Shown: in pieces, positions 26,966 through 35,197 of the stretch | How the letters are laid out: each line of letters begins with the position of its first letter | How positions within the stretch are numbered: position 1 is the first letter of the stretch | DNA from: Clostridia bacterium | GTDB lineage: Bacteria > Bacillota > Clostridia > Oscillospirales > Acutalibacteraceae | Assembly: GCA_017433225.1 (NCBI GenBank) | Contig: JAFRHS010000029.1 | Location: 1 to 64,000 of the forward strand | Direction of reading: 5' to 3' | DNA: 64,000 bases | Translations under genes and position numbers: made by a program | Notes under the pieces: generated by a model | The model's database searches: none | The model's input: the letters and a program-made list of their open reading frames with translations, nothing else | Told to the model about the DNA's origin: nothing

Positions 26966-28828
26966 TTAATACGTTTTCAGAAGCCACCGGAAGCCGCAGC
27001 CGCGCAGGGTGATGACGTCGGCTTTCACTTCGTCGCCGGTGAGGAGATCCACATAGGTCTCGCCCTCCGGCAGCCAGGCAGTCTGAGGGTCCTGGTCGAA
27101 GTTGAACAGGGCCAGCAGCTTTTCCTTTCCGTGGAACCGCCCGACCCCGAGGATGTGGTCGTTGTTCGGCTCCAGAGTCCAGACGTCCGCGTCGGCGTCG
27201 AAGACTTCGTGGTCCGCGCGGATGCGCTCAAGGGTCCGCAGTTTCTCGTAGACCCGCCCCTCCGGGGTGTCCGTGTTGTGGCGATTTGCCGCTTTCTCCC
27301 AGTCGAAGTTGCCCCGGTGGAGATAGCGGGAGTCGTCCGCCTTGAGGGGGTCATCATGGTAGGACCAGTCGTTGGTGAGGGCCAGTTCATCGCCCGAGTA
27401 CAGGACCGGGATGCCGCTCTGTGTCAGCAGGAAGGCGTGGAGCGATTCGATGGCGCCCACCACGTGGGCGATCCACTCCTCTTCACCGCTCTCGAGTGCG
27501 GGTTCGAGACCGAGCAGGGAGGCGGTCGTGCCGCAGAGCCGTGCATCGCCCAGTTTCGGGTCGTCGTTGTAGAGCTCGCCTCTCGCGTTGCTGCCGGGCC
27601 AGATGCCGCGGAAGTAGTCGTTGAGGTACTTCTTGTGGGGGACCTCCGTCATGCCGAACTTCCCGAGGAAGTCGAAGTCGAGGCCCCAGCCGATGTCGTC
27701 GTGGCACCGGAGGTAGTTTAAGAAGGTGTACTGGTGCGGCAGTTCGAAGACAGTGTCCAGCTGGTGGCGGAGCAGGTGCACGTCACGGGTGGCGACCGTG
27801 TGCCAGGTGCTGGCCATGGTGGTCACGTTGTAGAGCATCTGGCATTCCGGCTTCTCCACGGTGCCGAAGTAGGGGACCACTTTTGAGGGCTCCATGACGA
27901 CTTCGCCGAGGAGCAGGGTGCCCGGGCAGACGATGTCCGCCGCGAGGTGCATGAGACGCACGAGCTTGTGGACTTCCGGCAGGTTCCGGGAGCGGGTGCC
28001 GAGCTCTTTCCAGATGTAGGGGACCGCGTCGAGACGGATGACGTCCACGCCCCGGTTGCAGAGGAAGAGCATGTTGTCCGTCATGTCGTTCAGGACGATC
28101 GGGTTTTTGTAGTTGAGGTCCCACTGGTACGGATAGAAGGTCGTCATGACCACTTTGCCCAGTTCTTCACACCAGGAGAAGTTGCCGGGCGCGGTCTGCG
28201 GGAAGACCTCCGGGACCGTCTTTTCGTATTCGTTCGGGATGTCCCAGTTGTCGTAGAAGAAGTACCGGGACTGGGCGAGCGGATCTCCGGCGCGGGCGGC
28301 CTTCGCCCAGGCGTGGTCCTCGCTCGTGTGGTTCATGACGAAGTCGAGGCAGAGGGACATGCCGTTCTTCCGGCAGTCGTCGGCCAGGCCTTCGAGGTCT
28401 TTCATGGTGCCGAGTTTCGGGTCGACGGCGCAGAAGTCCGAGACCGCGTAGCCGCCGTCGCTGCGCCCTTCCGGGCTCTCGAGGATCGGCATGAGGTGCA
28501 GGTAGTTGATGCCCGTCTCCCGGAGATAGTCGAGGTGCTTCCGCACACCGGCGAGAGTGCCGTTCCACTCTTTTCCGTCGCGGCCGAAGGCCTGGACGTA
28601 CATGAGCATGCCGAGGAGGTCCCGGCGCTTGTACCAGTCCGGCTCCGCGAGACGCTGTTCGTCGAGCTTCTTGAGCGCGGGTTTCCGATGGTCGAAGTTG
28701 TCCTTCAGCATGGTGAGGAAGTAGTCGTAAGCTTCTTCGTCATCATAGAGCTCCATGTAGAGCCATTTCAGCTCGTCTTCCGCGGCGGCGAGGCGCTCTG
28801 CGAAGATGAGGTCGTTCTTTTTGCTCAC
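26966..28828 (-). CDS. GH13_4 amylosucrase-like sucrose-cleaving enzyme
   Basis: 620 residues, cytosolic (no signal). The sequence follows amylosucrase through most of its length: K-R-R-D-L-L-G-M-L-M-Y-V-Q-A-F, then YLHLMPILESPEGRSDGGYA. The nucleophile Asp267 lies in I-R-L-D-A-V, the acid/base Glu309 in L-G-E-V-V and the third acid Asp377 in C-H-D-D-I-G-W. Amylosucrase splits sucrose, releases fructose and transfers glucose to a glucan; relatives are plain sucrose hydrolases. Here the partner transporter is a PTS, which delivers phosphorylated sucrose, and no GH32 sucrose-6-phosphate hydrolase is present. The enzyme may therefore act on the phosphorylated sugar or on sucrose entering another way. 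It overlaps the fructokinase gene by four bases. Confidence 0.88.
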   Translation of the reverse strand: MSKKNDLIFAERLAAAEDELKWLYMELYDDEEAYDYFLTMLKDNFDHRKPALKKLDEQRLAEPDWYKRRDLLGMLMYVQAFGRDGKEWNGTLAGVRKHLDYLRETGINYLHLMPILESPEGRSDGGYAVSDFCAVDPKLGTMKDLEGLADDCRKNGMSLCLDFVMNHTSEDHAWAKAARAGDPLAQSRYFFYDNWDIPNEYEKTVPEVFPQTAPGNFSWCEELGKVVMTTFYPYQWDLNYKNPIVLNDMTDNMLFLCNRGVDVIRLDAVPYIWKELGTRSRNLPEVHKLVRLMHLAADIVCPGTLLLGEVVMEPSKVVPYFGTVEKPECQMLYNVTTMASTWHTVATRDVHLLRHQLDTVFELPHQYTFLNYLRCHDDIGWGLDFDFLGKFGMTEVPHKKYLNDYFRGIWPGSNARGELYNDDPKLGDARLCGTTASLLGLEPALESGEEEWIAHVVGAIESLHAFLLTQSGIPVLYSGDELALTNDWSYHDDPLKADDSRYLHRGNFDWEKAANRHNTDTPEGRVYEKLRTLERIRADHEVFDADADVWTLEPNNDHILGVGRFHGKEKLLALFNFDQDPQTAWLPEGETYVDLLTGDEVKADVITLRGCGFRWLLKTY

Positions 28829-29805
28829 AGTGCAGCCTCCACTTCTTCGAGCGTCGGCATGGCCGGGATGGCGCCGGGTTTGCTGGTGGTCAGAGACGCG
28901 GCCCGGTTCGCGAAGGTCAGGTCTGCTTCGAGTTCATCGGCTTCGAAATCGTCGAGGCCGTTTTCTCTCTGGCTGAGCTTCGACAGGAACGCGCCGAAGA
29001 AGGTGTCGCCCGCGCCGTTCGTGTCGGCGACGGTGACCTGGAAGCCGGGCACCGTGCCGGTGAGGGCTTCGCCGTCTTCCGGCTGGTACCGGTAGTAGAC
29101 GCCGTCCGGTCCGAGTGTGACGAGGACGAGCCGGATGCCCTGGTCGGTCAGTGCCTCAGCCGCCGCGTCCGGCGCTTCATAGCCGGAGAGCAGGGCAGTC
29201 TCCTCGTCGGAGATCTTCAGGACGTCGACCATGTCGAGCGGGGCGCGCATCCACCGGATGGCGTCCTCTTCGGACATCCACAGCGCGGGTCGGTAGTTCG
29301 GGTCATAGGTGATGATGGCGCCGGCTGCCTTCGCGTCCTTTGCCGCTTCGAGCGTGGCGGTCCGGGCCGGATCGTCCGTCAGGCTGACGCTGCCGAAGTG
29401 CAGGATGGGCGCGTCCGCGATGAGGCCCTCCGGGATGGCGGAGCGCTCGAGGCAGATGTCCGCGCCTGGCCGGCGGTAGAACGTAAAGCTCCGCTCGCCG
29501 TCGGGGTTGACGGTGACGACGGCCAGTGTCGTCGGGATGGTCTCGTGGGCGATGAGCCCCGTCGTGTCGACGCCGTCTTTCTCGAGCGTCTCTCTCAGGC
29601 TGTCGCCAAACGCGTCGGTGCCGATGCAGCCGACGAAGGCGGTCTTCGTCCCGAGCCGAGACGCGGCCACCGCCACGTTGGCCGGGGCACCGCCGGGATT
29701 GGCGGCCAGAGTGCGGACGCCTCTCTCGTCGACACCGGTCTGGGTGAGGTCGATGAGGACTTCACCGACGGTCACGATATCGATGTTTCTCGCAGCATTT
29801 GCCAT
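28825..29805 (-). CDS. PfkB-family fructokinase
   Basis: Phosphorylates fructose to fructose-6-phosphate. 326 residues from the ATG at 29,805; upstream frame extension runs through the GGAG ribosome binding site. The ribokinase-fold motifs are present: N-x-G-G-A-P-A-N-V-A-V-A-A-S-R-L-G near residue 40 and the C-terminal anion hole D-T-N-G-A-G-D-T-F-F-G-A-F with the catalytic Asp (about residue 268). It is the first gene of the amylosucrase-like-lacI transcript and overlaps the next gene. Release of free fructose by the neighbouring enzyme makes this kinase a natural partner. Confidence 0.9.
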   Translation of the reverse strand: MANAARNIDIVTVGEVLIDLTQTGVDERGVRTLAANPGGAPANVAVAASRLGTKTAFVGCIGTDAFGDSLRETLEKDGVDTTGLIAHETIPTTLAVVTVNPDGERSFTFYRRPGADICLERSAIPEGLIADAPILHFGSVSLTDDPARTATLEAAKDAKAAGAIITYDPNYRPALWMSEEDAIRWMRAPLDMVDVLKISDEETALLSGYEAPDAAAEALTDQGIRLVLVTLGPDGVYYRYQPEDGEALTGTVPGFQVTVADTNGAGDTFFGAFLSKLSQRENGLDDFEADELEADLTFANRAASLTTSKPGAIPAMPTLEEVEAAL

Positions 29806-29858
29806 AAAATGATCACTCTCCTGACAGTCCGTTCGGACCGATAACGATTCCACGATTT

Positions 29859-29872
29859 TGCAATCGATTTCA
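29859..29872. promoter_or_regulatory. LacI-type operator before the fructokinase gene
   Basis: TGCAATCGATTTCA resembles the operator at 25,776-25,793 (TGAAACCGATTTCA core). It lies just downstream of the -10 box, where a bound repressor would block transcription. Confidence 0.75.
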
Positions 29873-29882
29873 TCACAATTTC

Positions 29883-29911
29883 AATATAAGAGTTTTACAG
29901 ACAAATCGCAA
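29883..29911 (-). promoter_or_regulatory. Promoter of the fructokinase-amylosucrase-lacI transcript
   Basis: TTGCGA (29,911-29,906), 17 bases, TATATT (29,888-29,883) on the minus strand. Confidence 0.7.
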
Positions 29912-29992
29912 TGAGAAACCCCTCGGCGAAACCCCCAAAAATTCCCGCCGGGCACTGTGCAATGTGACAAACGGGTTTGACGGGACAAAAGA

Positions 29993-30020
29993 AAAACCAG
30001 TTGCGGGTGCAACTGGTTTT
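29993..30020 (-). terminator. Terminator of the PHP operon
   Basis: Stem AAAACCAGTTGC, loop of four, GCAACTGGTTTT plus further T residues on the minus strand. Confidence 0.9.
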
Positions 30021-30038
30021 AGAAAACTTATATACTGG

Positions 30039-30599
30039 TCAGTCGGCGAAATCCATGAGCGCGATCTGCTTTTGGACTTCCTTCGTGACCACTTCGTAGA
30101 TGTAGCGGCCATACCGGACGTACTTTTCTTCGCCCTCGTGGCGGCAGTGTTCGGAGAACGCTCTGCCGATTTCTTCGATGGCGTCGTCGCCGCCTTTGCG
30201 GAGGCACAGGTAATAGAAGGAATAGGCCGGGCTCTCGAGGATCTTCTCATAGACCGGGGAGTTGATCTTGGCGAGGAGCCGGTGGAGTTCCGCGATGGCG
30301 ATGGTGGACAGCTGCGTCGACGGAAGGTACATGTTGAGCGCCGCCTCAGCCGTGAACATGGCGAGGACACCGGCTTTGACCGGCATCTTGCCCTCTTTGA
30401 AGTCGGGGTCGACGTCTTTTTCGCGCCCCGCGTCTTCTTTGACGAGTTCATAGAGGTTCCGGCCCAGCTGGCGGGCTTTTTCGATGTTTCCGTTGTGGCG
30501 GTGGTGATCCAGCGCTTCGATCTGACGAAGGAAGTCTTCGTCGGCATCGGCCTGAGAGCCGCTGAAGATCTTGATGTCGCTGTCTTCTTTGTAGGACAT
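30039..30599 (-). CDS. Unknown conserved-looking cytosolic protein
   Basis: 186 residues, ATG at 30,599 with AAGGAGAACC upstream. Predicted largely helical, without signal or membrane segment. Charged N-terminal third, then an Ala/Leu-rich middle (V-L-A-M-F-T-A-E-A-A-L-N-M-Y-L-P) and a Tyr-rich segment with one Cys (Y-S-F-Y-Y-L-C-L-R-K-G). I do not recognise the family. It lies 13 bases after the PHP phosphoesterase gene, so the two are probably translated from one transcript. A role in nucleotide or RNA turnover together with that enzyme would be a guess. Confidence 0.6.
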   Translation of the reverse strand: MSYKEDSDIKIFSGSQADADEDFLRQIEALDHHRHNGNIEKARQLGRNLYELVKEDAGREKDVDPDFKEGKMPVKAGVLAMFTAEAALNMYLPSTQLSTIAIAELHRLLAKINSPVYEKILESPAYSFYYLCLRKGGDDAIEEIGRAFSEHCRHEGEEKYVRYGRYIYEVVTKEVQKQIALMDFAD

Positions 30600-30612
30600 G
30601 AAATGGTTCTCC

Positions 30613-31515
30613 TTATTCTTCGCCGGCAGCGGCTGCGGCGGCCGCTTTGGCGGCTTCCGCCTCTGCTTTGCGTCGGGCTCTGCGCTGTCTCGCCTGGAAG
30701 GTCTTGAGCGCAGCCAGGTTTTCGTCCGGAGTGCTGTAGGATGCGATGGTGTTCGCCTTTCTGCTGTACAGACCGTGGAAATCGGAACCGCCGGTCATGA
30801 GCAGGTTGTTCTTCTTGGCATAGTCGAAGAACGCCTGGGTCTGCTCCTCGGTGTTTTCGGGAGTCCAGACTTCGATGCCGTCGAGGCCCAATTCGACGAG
30901 TTCGTCGAGGACTTCGAGGATGCCGGACCGGCCGGGGTGCGCGACGATGGCGACGCCGCCCGCTTCGTGGATGGCATCGATGACTTCCTTCGGCTCCGGA
31001 TACTTCGGCTGGACAAGGATGTTGTCTTCACTCTTCGGGTCGAAGAGCTGGTCATGTAAATCGCCATAGAAGTCCGTGGTGTAGCCGCACTCCATGAGGG
31101 CGTGCATGATGTGCTGTTTGTAGATGTTGGTCGAACCGGAGGCGCATTTCAGGACGAGCTCGGAAGAGATGGGGAAGCGCTGCGAGGCCTTGACGACCAT
31201 CAGCTGAGACGCTTTCCGGCGCGCCAGAGAGTTTTTCCGGCAGAGGCCTTCGAGACGGTTCGGGTTCTCCGCGAGGTAGCAGAGGATGGAAATGTTCATG
31301 TCGTGTTCGGGGTCGTAGGACGAGAGTTCGACACCCGGGATGACTTCGACGCCGTGGCGTTTTCCGATGATCTTCCCGCGCACCGTGCCGGCCTGACAGT
31401 CGTGGTCAGTGATGGCAATGGTGTCGATCCCGCTGCGGCTCGCGAGCAGGATGAGGTCTTCAATGCCCAGGGACCCGTCGGACAGGCGGGTGTGGCAATG
31501 TAAATCTGCTGGCAT
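30613..31515 (-). CDS. PHP-domain phosphoesterase (YciV/RNase AM-like)
   Basis: 300 residues from the ATG at 31,515, with GGAGG correctly spaced. The PHP metal motifs are clear: D-L-H-C-H-T-R-L-S-D-G at residues 4-14, I-T-D-H-D (about 36), a Glu in I-P-G-V-E-L (about 63), A-H-P-G-R (about 193) and G-G-S-D-F-H-G near 245. Relatives remove phosphate from 3',5'-nucleoside bisphosphates or trim RNA 5' ends. The last 25 residues are an Ala/Glu/Arg-rich tail. It starts a two-gene operon with its own promoter. Confidence 0.85.
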   Translation of the reverse strand: MPADLHCHTRLSDGSLGIEDLILLASRSGIDTIAITDHDCQAGTVRGKIIGKRHGVEVIPGVELSSYDPEHDMNISILCYLAENPNRLEGLCRKNSLARRKASQLMVVKASQRFPISSELVLKCASGSTNIYKQHIMHALMECGYTTDFYGDLHDQLFDPKSEDNILVQPKYPEPKEVIDAIHEAGGVAIVAHPGRSGILEVLDELVELGLDGIEVWTPENTEEQTQAFFDYAKKNNLLMTGGSDFHGLYSRKANTIASYSTPDENLAALKTFQARQRRARRKAEAEAAKAAAAAAAGEE

Positions 31516-31881
31516 AGTTTCCTCCAATAATGCTTCAAAACGAGAATGGGTCGGGGTTGTTATTGCGGCGTGAGGATGTGCAAAGACGCTGTACAGCGGG
31601 ACTGCCCTACAATAACATTAATATCATTATAATACAGAAGTTTTCGGTTTACAAGAAAACTGCAGAAAAAATATTGATTTCTATTATGCCATGTGATATA
31701 TTAATATATTTGTACCTTGTCAGTATAAGTTTTGCCCAAAGATAAAACATCACGGAAATACTTTTTTGTTACTTTTCACAAATGCCTACTTTTCCGGTTT
31801 CTGAAAACGGTTTCACCTCTCAGCCGTCGCCTCTACCTTTTTGGGCGATTTACCCCGGCTCAAAAAAAATAAAAAAAGTTC
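31516..31881. other. AT-rich divergent intergenic region
   Basis: About 365 bases between the PHP operon and the 5S rRNA gene, containing the PHP promoter (31,626-31,654). The right half ends in an A-rich tract before the 5S promoter, which could act as an UP element. GGGCGATTTA lies at about 31,844. No gene is seen. Confidence 0.6.
31626..31654 (-). promoter_or_regulatory. Promoter of the PHP operon
   Basis: TTGTAA (31,654-31,649), 17 bases, TATAAT (31,631-31,626) on the minus strand. Confidence 0.7.
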
Positions 31882-31910
31882 TTGCAATGTGTAAACCCGT
31901 CTGTTATACT
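31882..31910 (+). promoter_or_regulatory. Strong promoter of the 5S rRNA gene
   Basis: TTGCAA (31,882-31,887), 17 bases, TATACT (31,905-31,910), preceded by an A-rich stretch. It places the start of transcription about 20 bases before the mature 5S. Confidence 0.8.
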
Positions 31911-31937
31911 ATGTAGCGTTCCGCACGGAACACACCA

Positions 31938-32053
31938 GTCGGTGTCTATAGCGATGAGGGTCCACCCGTTCCCATCCCGAACACGGCAGTTAAGCTCATC
32001 AGTGCCGAAAATACTTGGGGGGCAGCCCCCTGGAAAAATAGGGCGACGCCGAC
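31938..32053 (+). rRNA. rrf: 5S ribosomal RNA, solitary copy
   Basis: About 116 bases. The ends GTCGGTGTC and GACGCCGAC pair as helix I. The internal signature CCCATCCCGAACACGG and the loop sequence GCCGAAAATACTTGG are those of bacterial 5S rRNA. No 16S or 23S gene lies within 30 kb either side in this window, so this is a stand-alone copy with its own promoter and terminator. Ends are estimated from helix I to within a few bases. Confidence 0.95.
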
Positions 32054-32056
32054 ATA

Positions 32057-32094
32057 AGAAAAGGTCCACACCAGTAGGTGTGGGCCTTTTCTTG
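32057..32094 (+). terminator. Terminator of the 5S rRNA gene
   Basis: Stem AAAAGGTCCACACC, loop AGTA, complement GGTGTGGGCCTTTT, then CTTGTTT. Confidence 0.9.
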
Positions 32095-32097
32095 TTT

Positions 32098-32276
32098 CAA
32101 CCTCGCCTATCTTCCTTTCGGGGCTGTCCCTTTGGGACGTACGGTCAGAAACATAGTCGCCTCGCTCGCTTGGAGCGCTTCGCGACGCTCCTTGTTTCTT
32201 CCTGTTCGACCGCTTTCCTTTATCGGCTCCGCCGCGGAAAACGGCGAACCCCCCCTGGGAAGATAGGGCGACGTTG
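32098..32276. repeat. Inverted repeat carrying a relic of the 5S rRNA 3' end
   Basis: CAACCTCGCCTATCTTCC (32,098-32,115) is an imperfect inverted copy of 32,258-32,276. The right arm with its left flank (32,251-32,273) matches the last part of the 5S gene at 21 of 23 positions. Between the arms are smaller hairpins such as GTCCC/GGGAC and GGAGCG/CGCTCC. It looks like a palindromic repeat element derived from, or adjacent to, a lost 5S copy. Frames crossing it on either strand are not credible genes. Confidence 0.6.
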
Positions 32277-32328
32277 AAACGGATCTGTGGTACAATACTT
32301 CTAGAGATTTCTAATGGAGGTTCCATAA

Positions 32329-32469
32329 ATGAAAACGGTCAAAAAGGCTACCATTGCAATTATTGTTGTTTCTTCTGTTCTGGGGGCAGGCTTAGCAGGT
32401 TTTGTTCTGGGTGCGTCCATCTGGGCGAACAAACCCCGCGGAGTGCGGATCCCGCTCGACGAGGAGTAA
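32329..32469 (+). CDS. 46-residue single-pass membrane peptide
   Basis: Starts at ATG 32,329 with a clear TGGAGG nine bases upstream and an extended -10 promoter (TGGTACAAT, 32,288-32,296). The product has a basic start (M-K-T-V-K-K), one hydrophobic segment of about 24 residues (about 7-31), then the polar tail N-K-P-R-G-V-R-I-P-L-D-E-E. It is followed by a strong terminator, so it forms a complete, monocistronic small gene. No family is recognised. It could be a small membrane regulator or stress peptide, but nothing in the sequence decides this. Confidence 0.7.
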   Translation: MKTVKKATIAIIVVSSVLGAGLAGFVLGASIWANKPRGVRIPLDEE

Positions 32470-32503
32470 GTCTCCCGTTCCAACAATCGAATCATGAAAA
32501 ACG

Positions 32504-32549
32504 GCCCCCTCGGGTACTGTGAAAACACAGTCTCCGAGGGGGCTTTTTT
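32504..32549 (+). terminator. Terminator of the small membrane-peptide gene
   Basis: Stem GCCCCCTCGG/CCGAGGGGGC with an inner ACTGTG/CACAGT pair, then TTTTTT. Confidence 0.92.
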
Positions 32550-32730
32550 GTTTGTTTTCGTCCGCCGTTCTTCCGGTCGATACGAATGTATATTATCTGC
32601 AATTACGCATTTGACGGGGCCATAACGACCGTTCGCACGTATATCGCGACCGCTCCCAAAATAATCCTTGTGTTGCACTTTTTCCGATGCCAAAGTGGGG
32701 AGAGAAACGGCAGGAAGCGAGGTGGAACAG

Positions 32731-33894
32731 ATGAGCATTCGGGTCGGCATCACAGACGGCAACCGGGAATTCTTTGAACGGTTCCACGCGGCGATGAACG
32801 AACAGTATTCGGAAGAGATCGAAGTCTATCTGTTTCCCACACTGTCCAAAGCGCTGAAAGCGGTGGACCGGTTCCGGGTCAGGGTCGTCCTTCTCGAACC
32901 GGAAGGGCTTTCCTCCTCGGACCTTCCGACGAAAGGGCTGCCCAAGACCGCTTATTTCGCCCGCCTCGCCGATCGGAAACAGGACGAAAAGGACTGGCAG
33001 AACCGGCCGGAACACGCCGGCGAAGACCCTCTGGGAGACATCCCCGTTCTCTGCCGTTTCCGCAGTGTGGCGGAATGGCACGATCTCATTGTCAAGGAGG
33101 CGTCTGCACTTCCCGGCTTTGTAGACAAGGCCGCCGAAAAAGGTGCGCCGGGGGGAGTGAAGCCCGGGAAGAAAACAGACTGCAAAGTCGTGCTGTTCAC
33201 GTCTGCCGCGGGCGGGACCGGGACGTCAACGGCGGCCCGCGCATTCGCGGAATGCTGCCGCCGGCACAACCGGCGGGTCCTGTTCCTGGACCTGCAGACA
33301 TTTCCGAACGCCTCCGTCGACCCGGCAGACGGCCTCTATACACTCGAAGATGTGGTCCTCTCTGTCCGGGGACGCCGGTATGCGCCGGACGCCGTACTGG
33401 AGCGGACGCTCAAGTTCGACGAAGAAGGGCTGGTGACCATTCCGCCGCCCAGGAGCCCGGCTGTCCTGTTCGACCTGACCGGAGAGGAGATCGTTACGGT
33501 CCTCGACCTCATCAAAGAGAGCCATAAATGCACCATCATCGTGCTGGATCTCGGGTTCGATGCCACGGAGCGGATCGTTCTGCCGTTCCTGTCGGCAGAC
33601 TGCGCCGTGCTGGTGAGCAACGGGACACAGATCGCCAACCGGAAAACCGGGCTGCTGCTCGACGTGCTGCCGGACCTGTGTGCCGGGGACACGATCGAAC
33701 TCTACGAAAAGACCTGCCTGATGTACAACCGGTTCCGTCAGGGAACGAGCGAAGTGCTGCAGTCCGAAGTCCCGGTAAAACTGGGCGGCATGGGAGAACT
33801 CGGTGTCACGGACACCGAAGACCTGATCGCGGAACTGGCAGTCGCGCCGTCCATGGAGCGGCTCTACGAACGGCTCACAAAGCAGGGAGGCTGA
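32731..33894 (+). CDS. TadZ/CpaE-like pilus-localising ATPase homologue
   Basis: 387 residues. ATG 32,731 follows GAGGTGG; the longer upstream frame is not needed. An N-terminal receiver-like part (about residues 1-125, beginning I-R-V-G-I-T-D-G-N) is followed by a ParA/MinD-type domain. The P-loop reads S-A-A-G-G-T-G-T-S-T-A (about 158-168) and lacks both conserved lysines of the deviant Walker A motif, a known feature of some TadZ proteins, so ATP turnover is doubtful. It is the first gene of the Tad/Flp pilus operon and probably marks the pole or site of assembly. Gap to tadA is one base. Confidence 0.85.
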   Translation: MSIRVGITDGNREFFERFHAAMNEQYSEEIEVYLFPTLSKALKAVDRFRVRVVLLEPEGLSSSDLPTKGLPKTAYFARLADRKQDEKDWQNRPEHAGEDPLGDIPVLCRFRSVAEWHDLIVKEASALPGFVDKAAEKGAPGGVKPGKKTDCKVVLFTSAAGGTGTSTAARAFAECCRRHNRRVLFLDLQTFPNASVDPADGLYTLEDVVLSVRGRRYAPDAVLERTLKFDEEGLVTIPPPRSPAVLFDLTGEEIVTVLDLIKESHKCTIIVLDLGFDATERIVLPFLSADCAVLVSNGTQIANRKTGLLLDVLPDLCAGDTIELYEKTCLMYNRFRQGTSEVLQSEVPVKLGGMGELGVTDTEDLIAELAVAPSMERLYERLTKQGG

Positions 33895-33895
33895 C

Positions 33896-35197
33896 ATGGA
33901 AGAGACCTTCAGGGAACAGGATGTTCTGCGCCGGGTCCGGCGGGAACTCTATCTGACGGAGGGCCTTTCGGCGATGGACGACGAGTCCCTTCGGACGCTC
34001 ATCCGGAAGATCCTTCTGCGGCAGAACCCGGAACATGACTTTTCCGCAGAGGAACTGAGCCGCTTCGTCGATACGCTGTACGGCAACTTTCGCGGGCTCG
34101 GCATCCTGGAAGAGTACCTGAACGACGACACGGTGTCGGAGATCATGATCAACGCCTGGGACGTTTTGTTTGTGGAACGGAACGGTGTGGTCGAGCGGTC
34201 CCCCCGGACCTTTTCCAGTGAAAAGGAACTGGAGGACATCATCCAGCGGATCGTTGCAGGTGCCGGCCGGGAGGTGAACCGGGCCAACCCCATCGTGGAT
34301 ACCCGGCTCCCCGGCGGAGAACGGGTCAATGTGGTCCTGCCTCCGGCTTCCATCGAGACGCCGGTGGTCACCATCCGGCGGTTCCCGAAAGACCGGATCA
34401 CCATGAGGACCCTCGTCGAATACGGGACCCTCAGCGAAGAGGCGGCGGAGTTCCTCGAGCGGCTGGTGAAGGCGAAATACAACATCTTCATCAGCGGCGG
34501 CACGAGCTCCGGAAAGACTACCTTTTTGAACGCGCTTTCCGATTATATCCCGAAACGAGAGCGCATCATCACCATCGAAGACAGTGCGGAACTGCAGCTG
34601 ACCGGGATCGACAATCTGGTGCGGCTGGAAACACGCAATTCCAATACGGCAGGCAGCGGAGAGATCACCATCCGGGACCTCATCCGGACGTCTCTGCGCA
34701 TGCGGCCGGAACGCATCATCGTCGGCGAAGTCCGGGGAGAAGAGGCACTCGACATGCTCGGTGCCATGAACACCGGCCACGACGGCTCGCTTTCCACCGG
34801 TCACGCCAACTCCTGTGAAGACATGCTCCGCAGGCTTGAGACGATGGTCATGACCGGCAGCTCCGGTCTGCCGCTCCCGGCGGTGCGGAGAAACATCGCG
34901 TCCAGCATCGACCTCATCGTTCACCTCGGCCGCCTTTCGACCCGGCGGAGAGTGGTCCTCGAGATCACGGAAGTCGCGGGGCTCGAGGACGAGGAGATCA
35001 TCCTGAATCGCCTCTATGAACAGAGAGAAGGGGCGCTGGTCCCCACCGGAAACGAACTCATCCATACCTGGAAACAGGAGGTATACGGACATGAAACGAC
35101 CCCGCATCCGCGTACGGTCCGCCTCAGACGGGCAGACCCCGACGGAGAGCTCCCCCTCGAAGAACCGGACCCGAACGATCCCTACTTTTTCTTTTGA
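33896..35197 (+). CDS. TadA/CpaF-type secretion ATPase
   Basis: Drives pilus assembly at the cytoplasmic face. 433 residues from ATG 33,896. An N-terminal domain (about 1-160) leads to the Walker A motif G-G-T-S-S-G-K-T-T (about 201-209), the Asp box I-T-I-E-D, Walker B I-I-V-G-E-V-R-G (about 274-281) and the His box T-G-H-A-N-S. The C-terminus extends about 35 residues beyond the usual end, through a charged Pro/Asp/Glu stretch to Y-F-F-F. That extension is encoded in the 107 bases overlapping tadB. Confidence 0.95.
   Translation: MEETFREQDVLRRVRRELYLTEGLSAMDDESLRTLIRKILLRQNPEHDFSAEELSRFVDTLYGNFRGLGILEEYLNDDTVSEIMINAWDVLFVERNGVVERSPRTFSSEKELEDIIQRIVAGAGREVNRANPIVDTRLPGGERVNVVLPPASIETPVVTIRRFPKDRITMRTLVEYGTLSEEAAEFLERLVKAKYNIFISGGTSSGKTTFLNALSDYIPKRERIITIEDSAELQLTGIDNLVRLETRNSNTAGSGEITIRDLIRTSLRMRPERIIVGEVRGEEALDMLGAMNTGHDGSLSTGHANSCEDMLRRLETMVMTGSSGLPLPAVRRNIASSIDLIVHLGRLSTRRRVVLEITEVAGLEDEEIILNRLYEQREGALVPTGNELIHTWKQEVYGHETTPHPRTVRLRRADPDGELPLEEPDPNDPYFFF

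Noticed and set aside
31946..32326. Minus-strand frame of 126 codons over the 5S rRNA gene and its flank.
   Set aside because: It overlaps a definite rRNA gene and a palindromic repeat; its translation has no domain.
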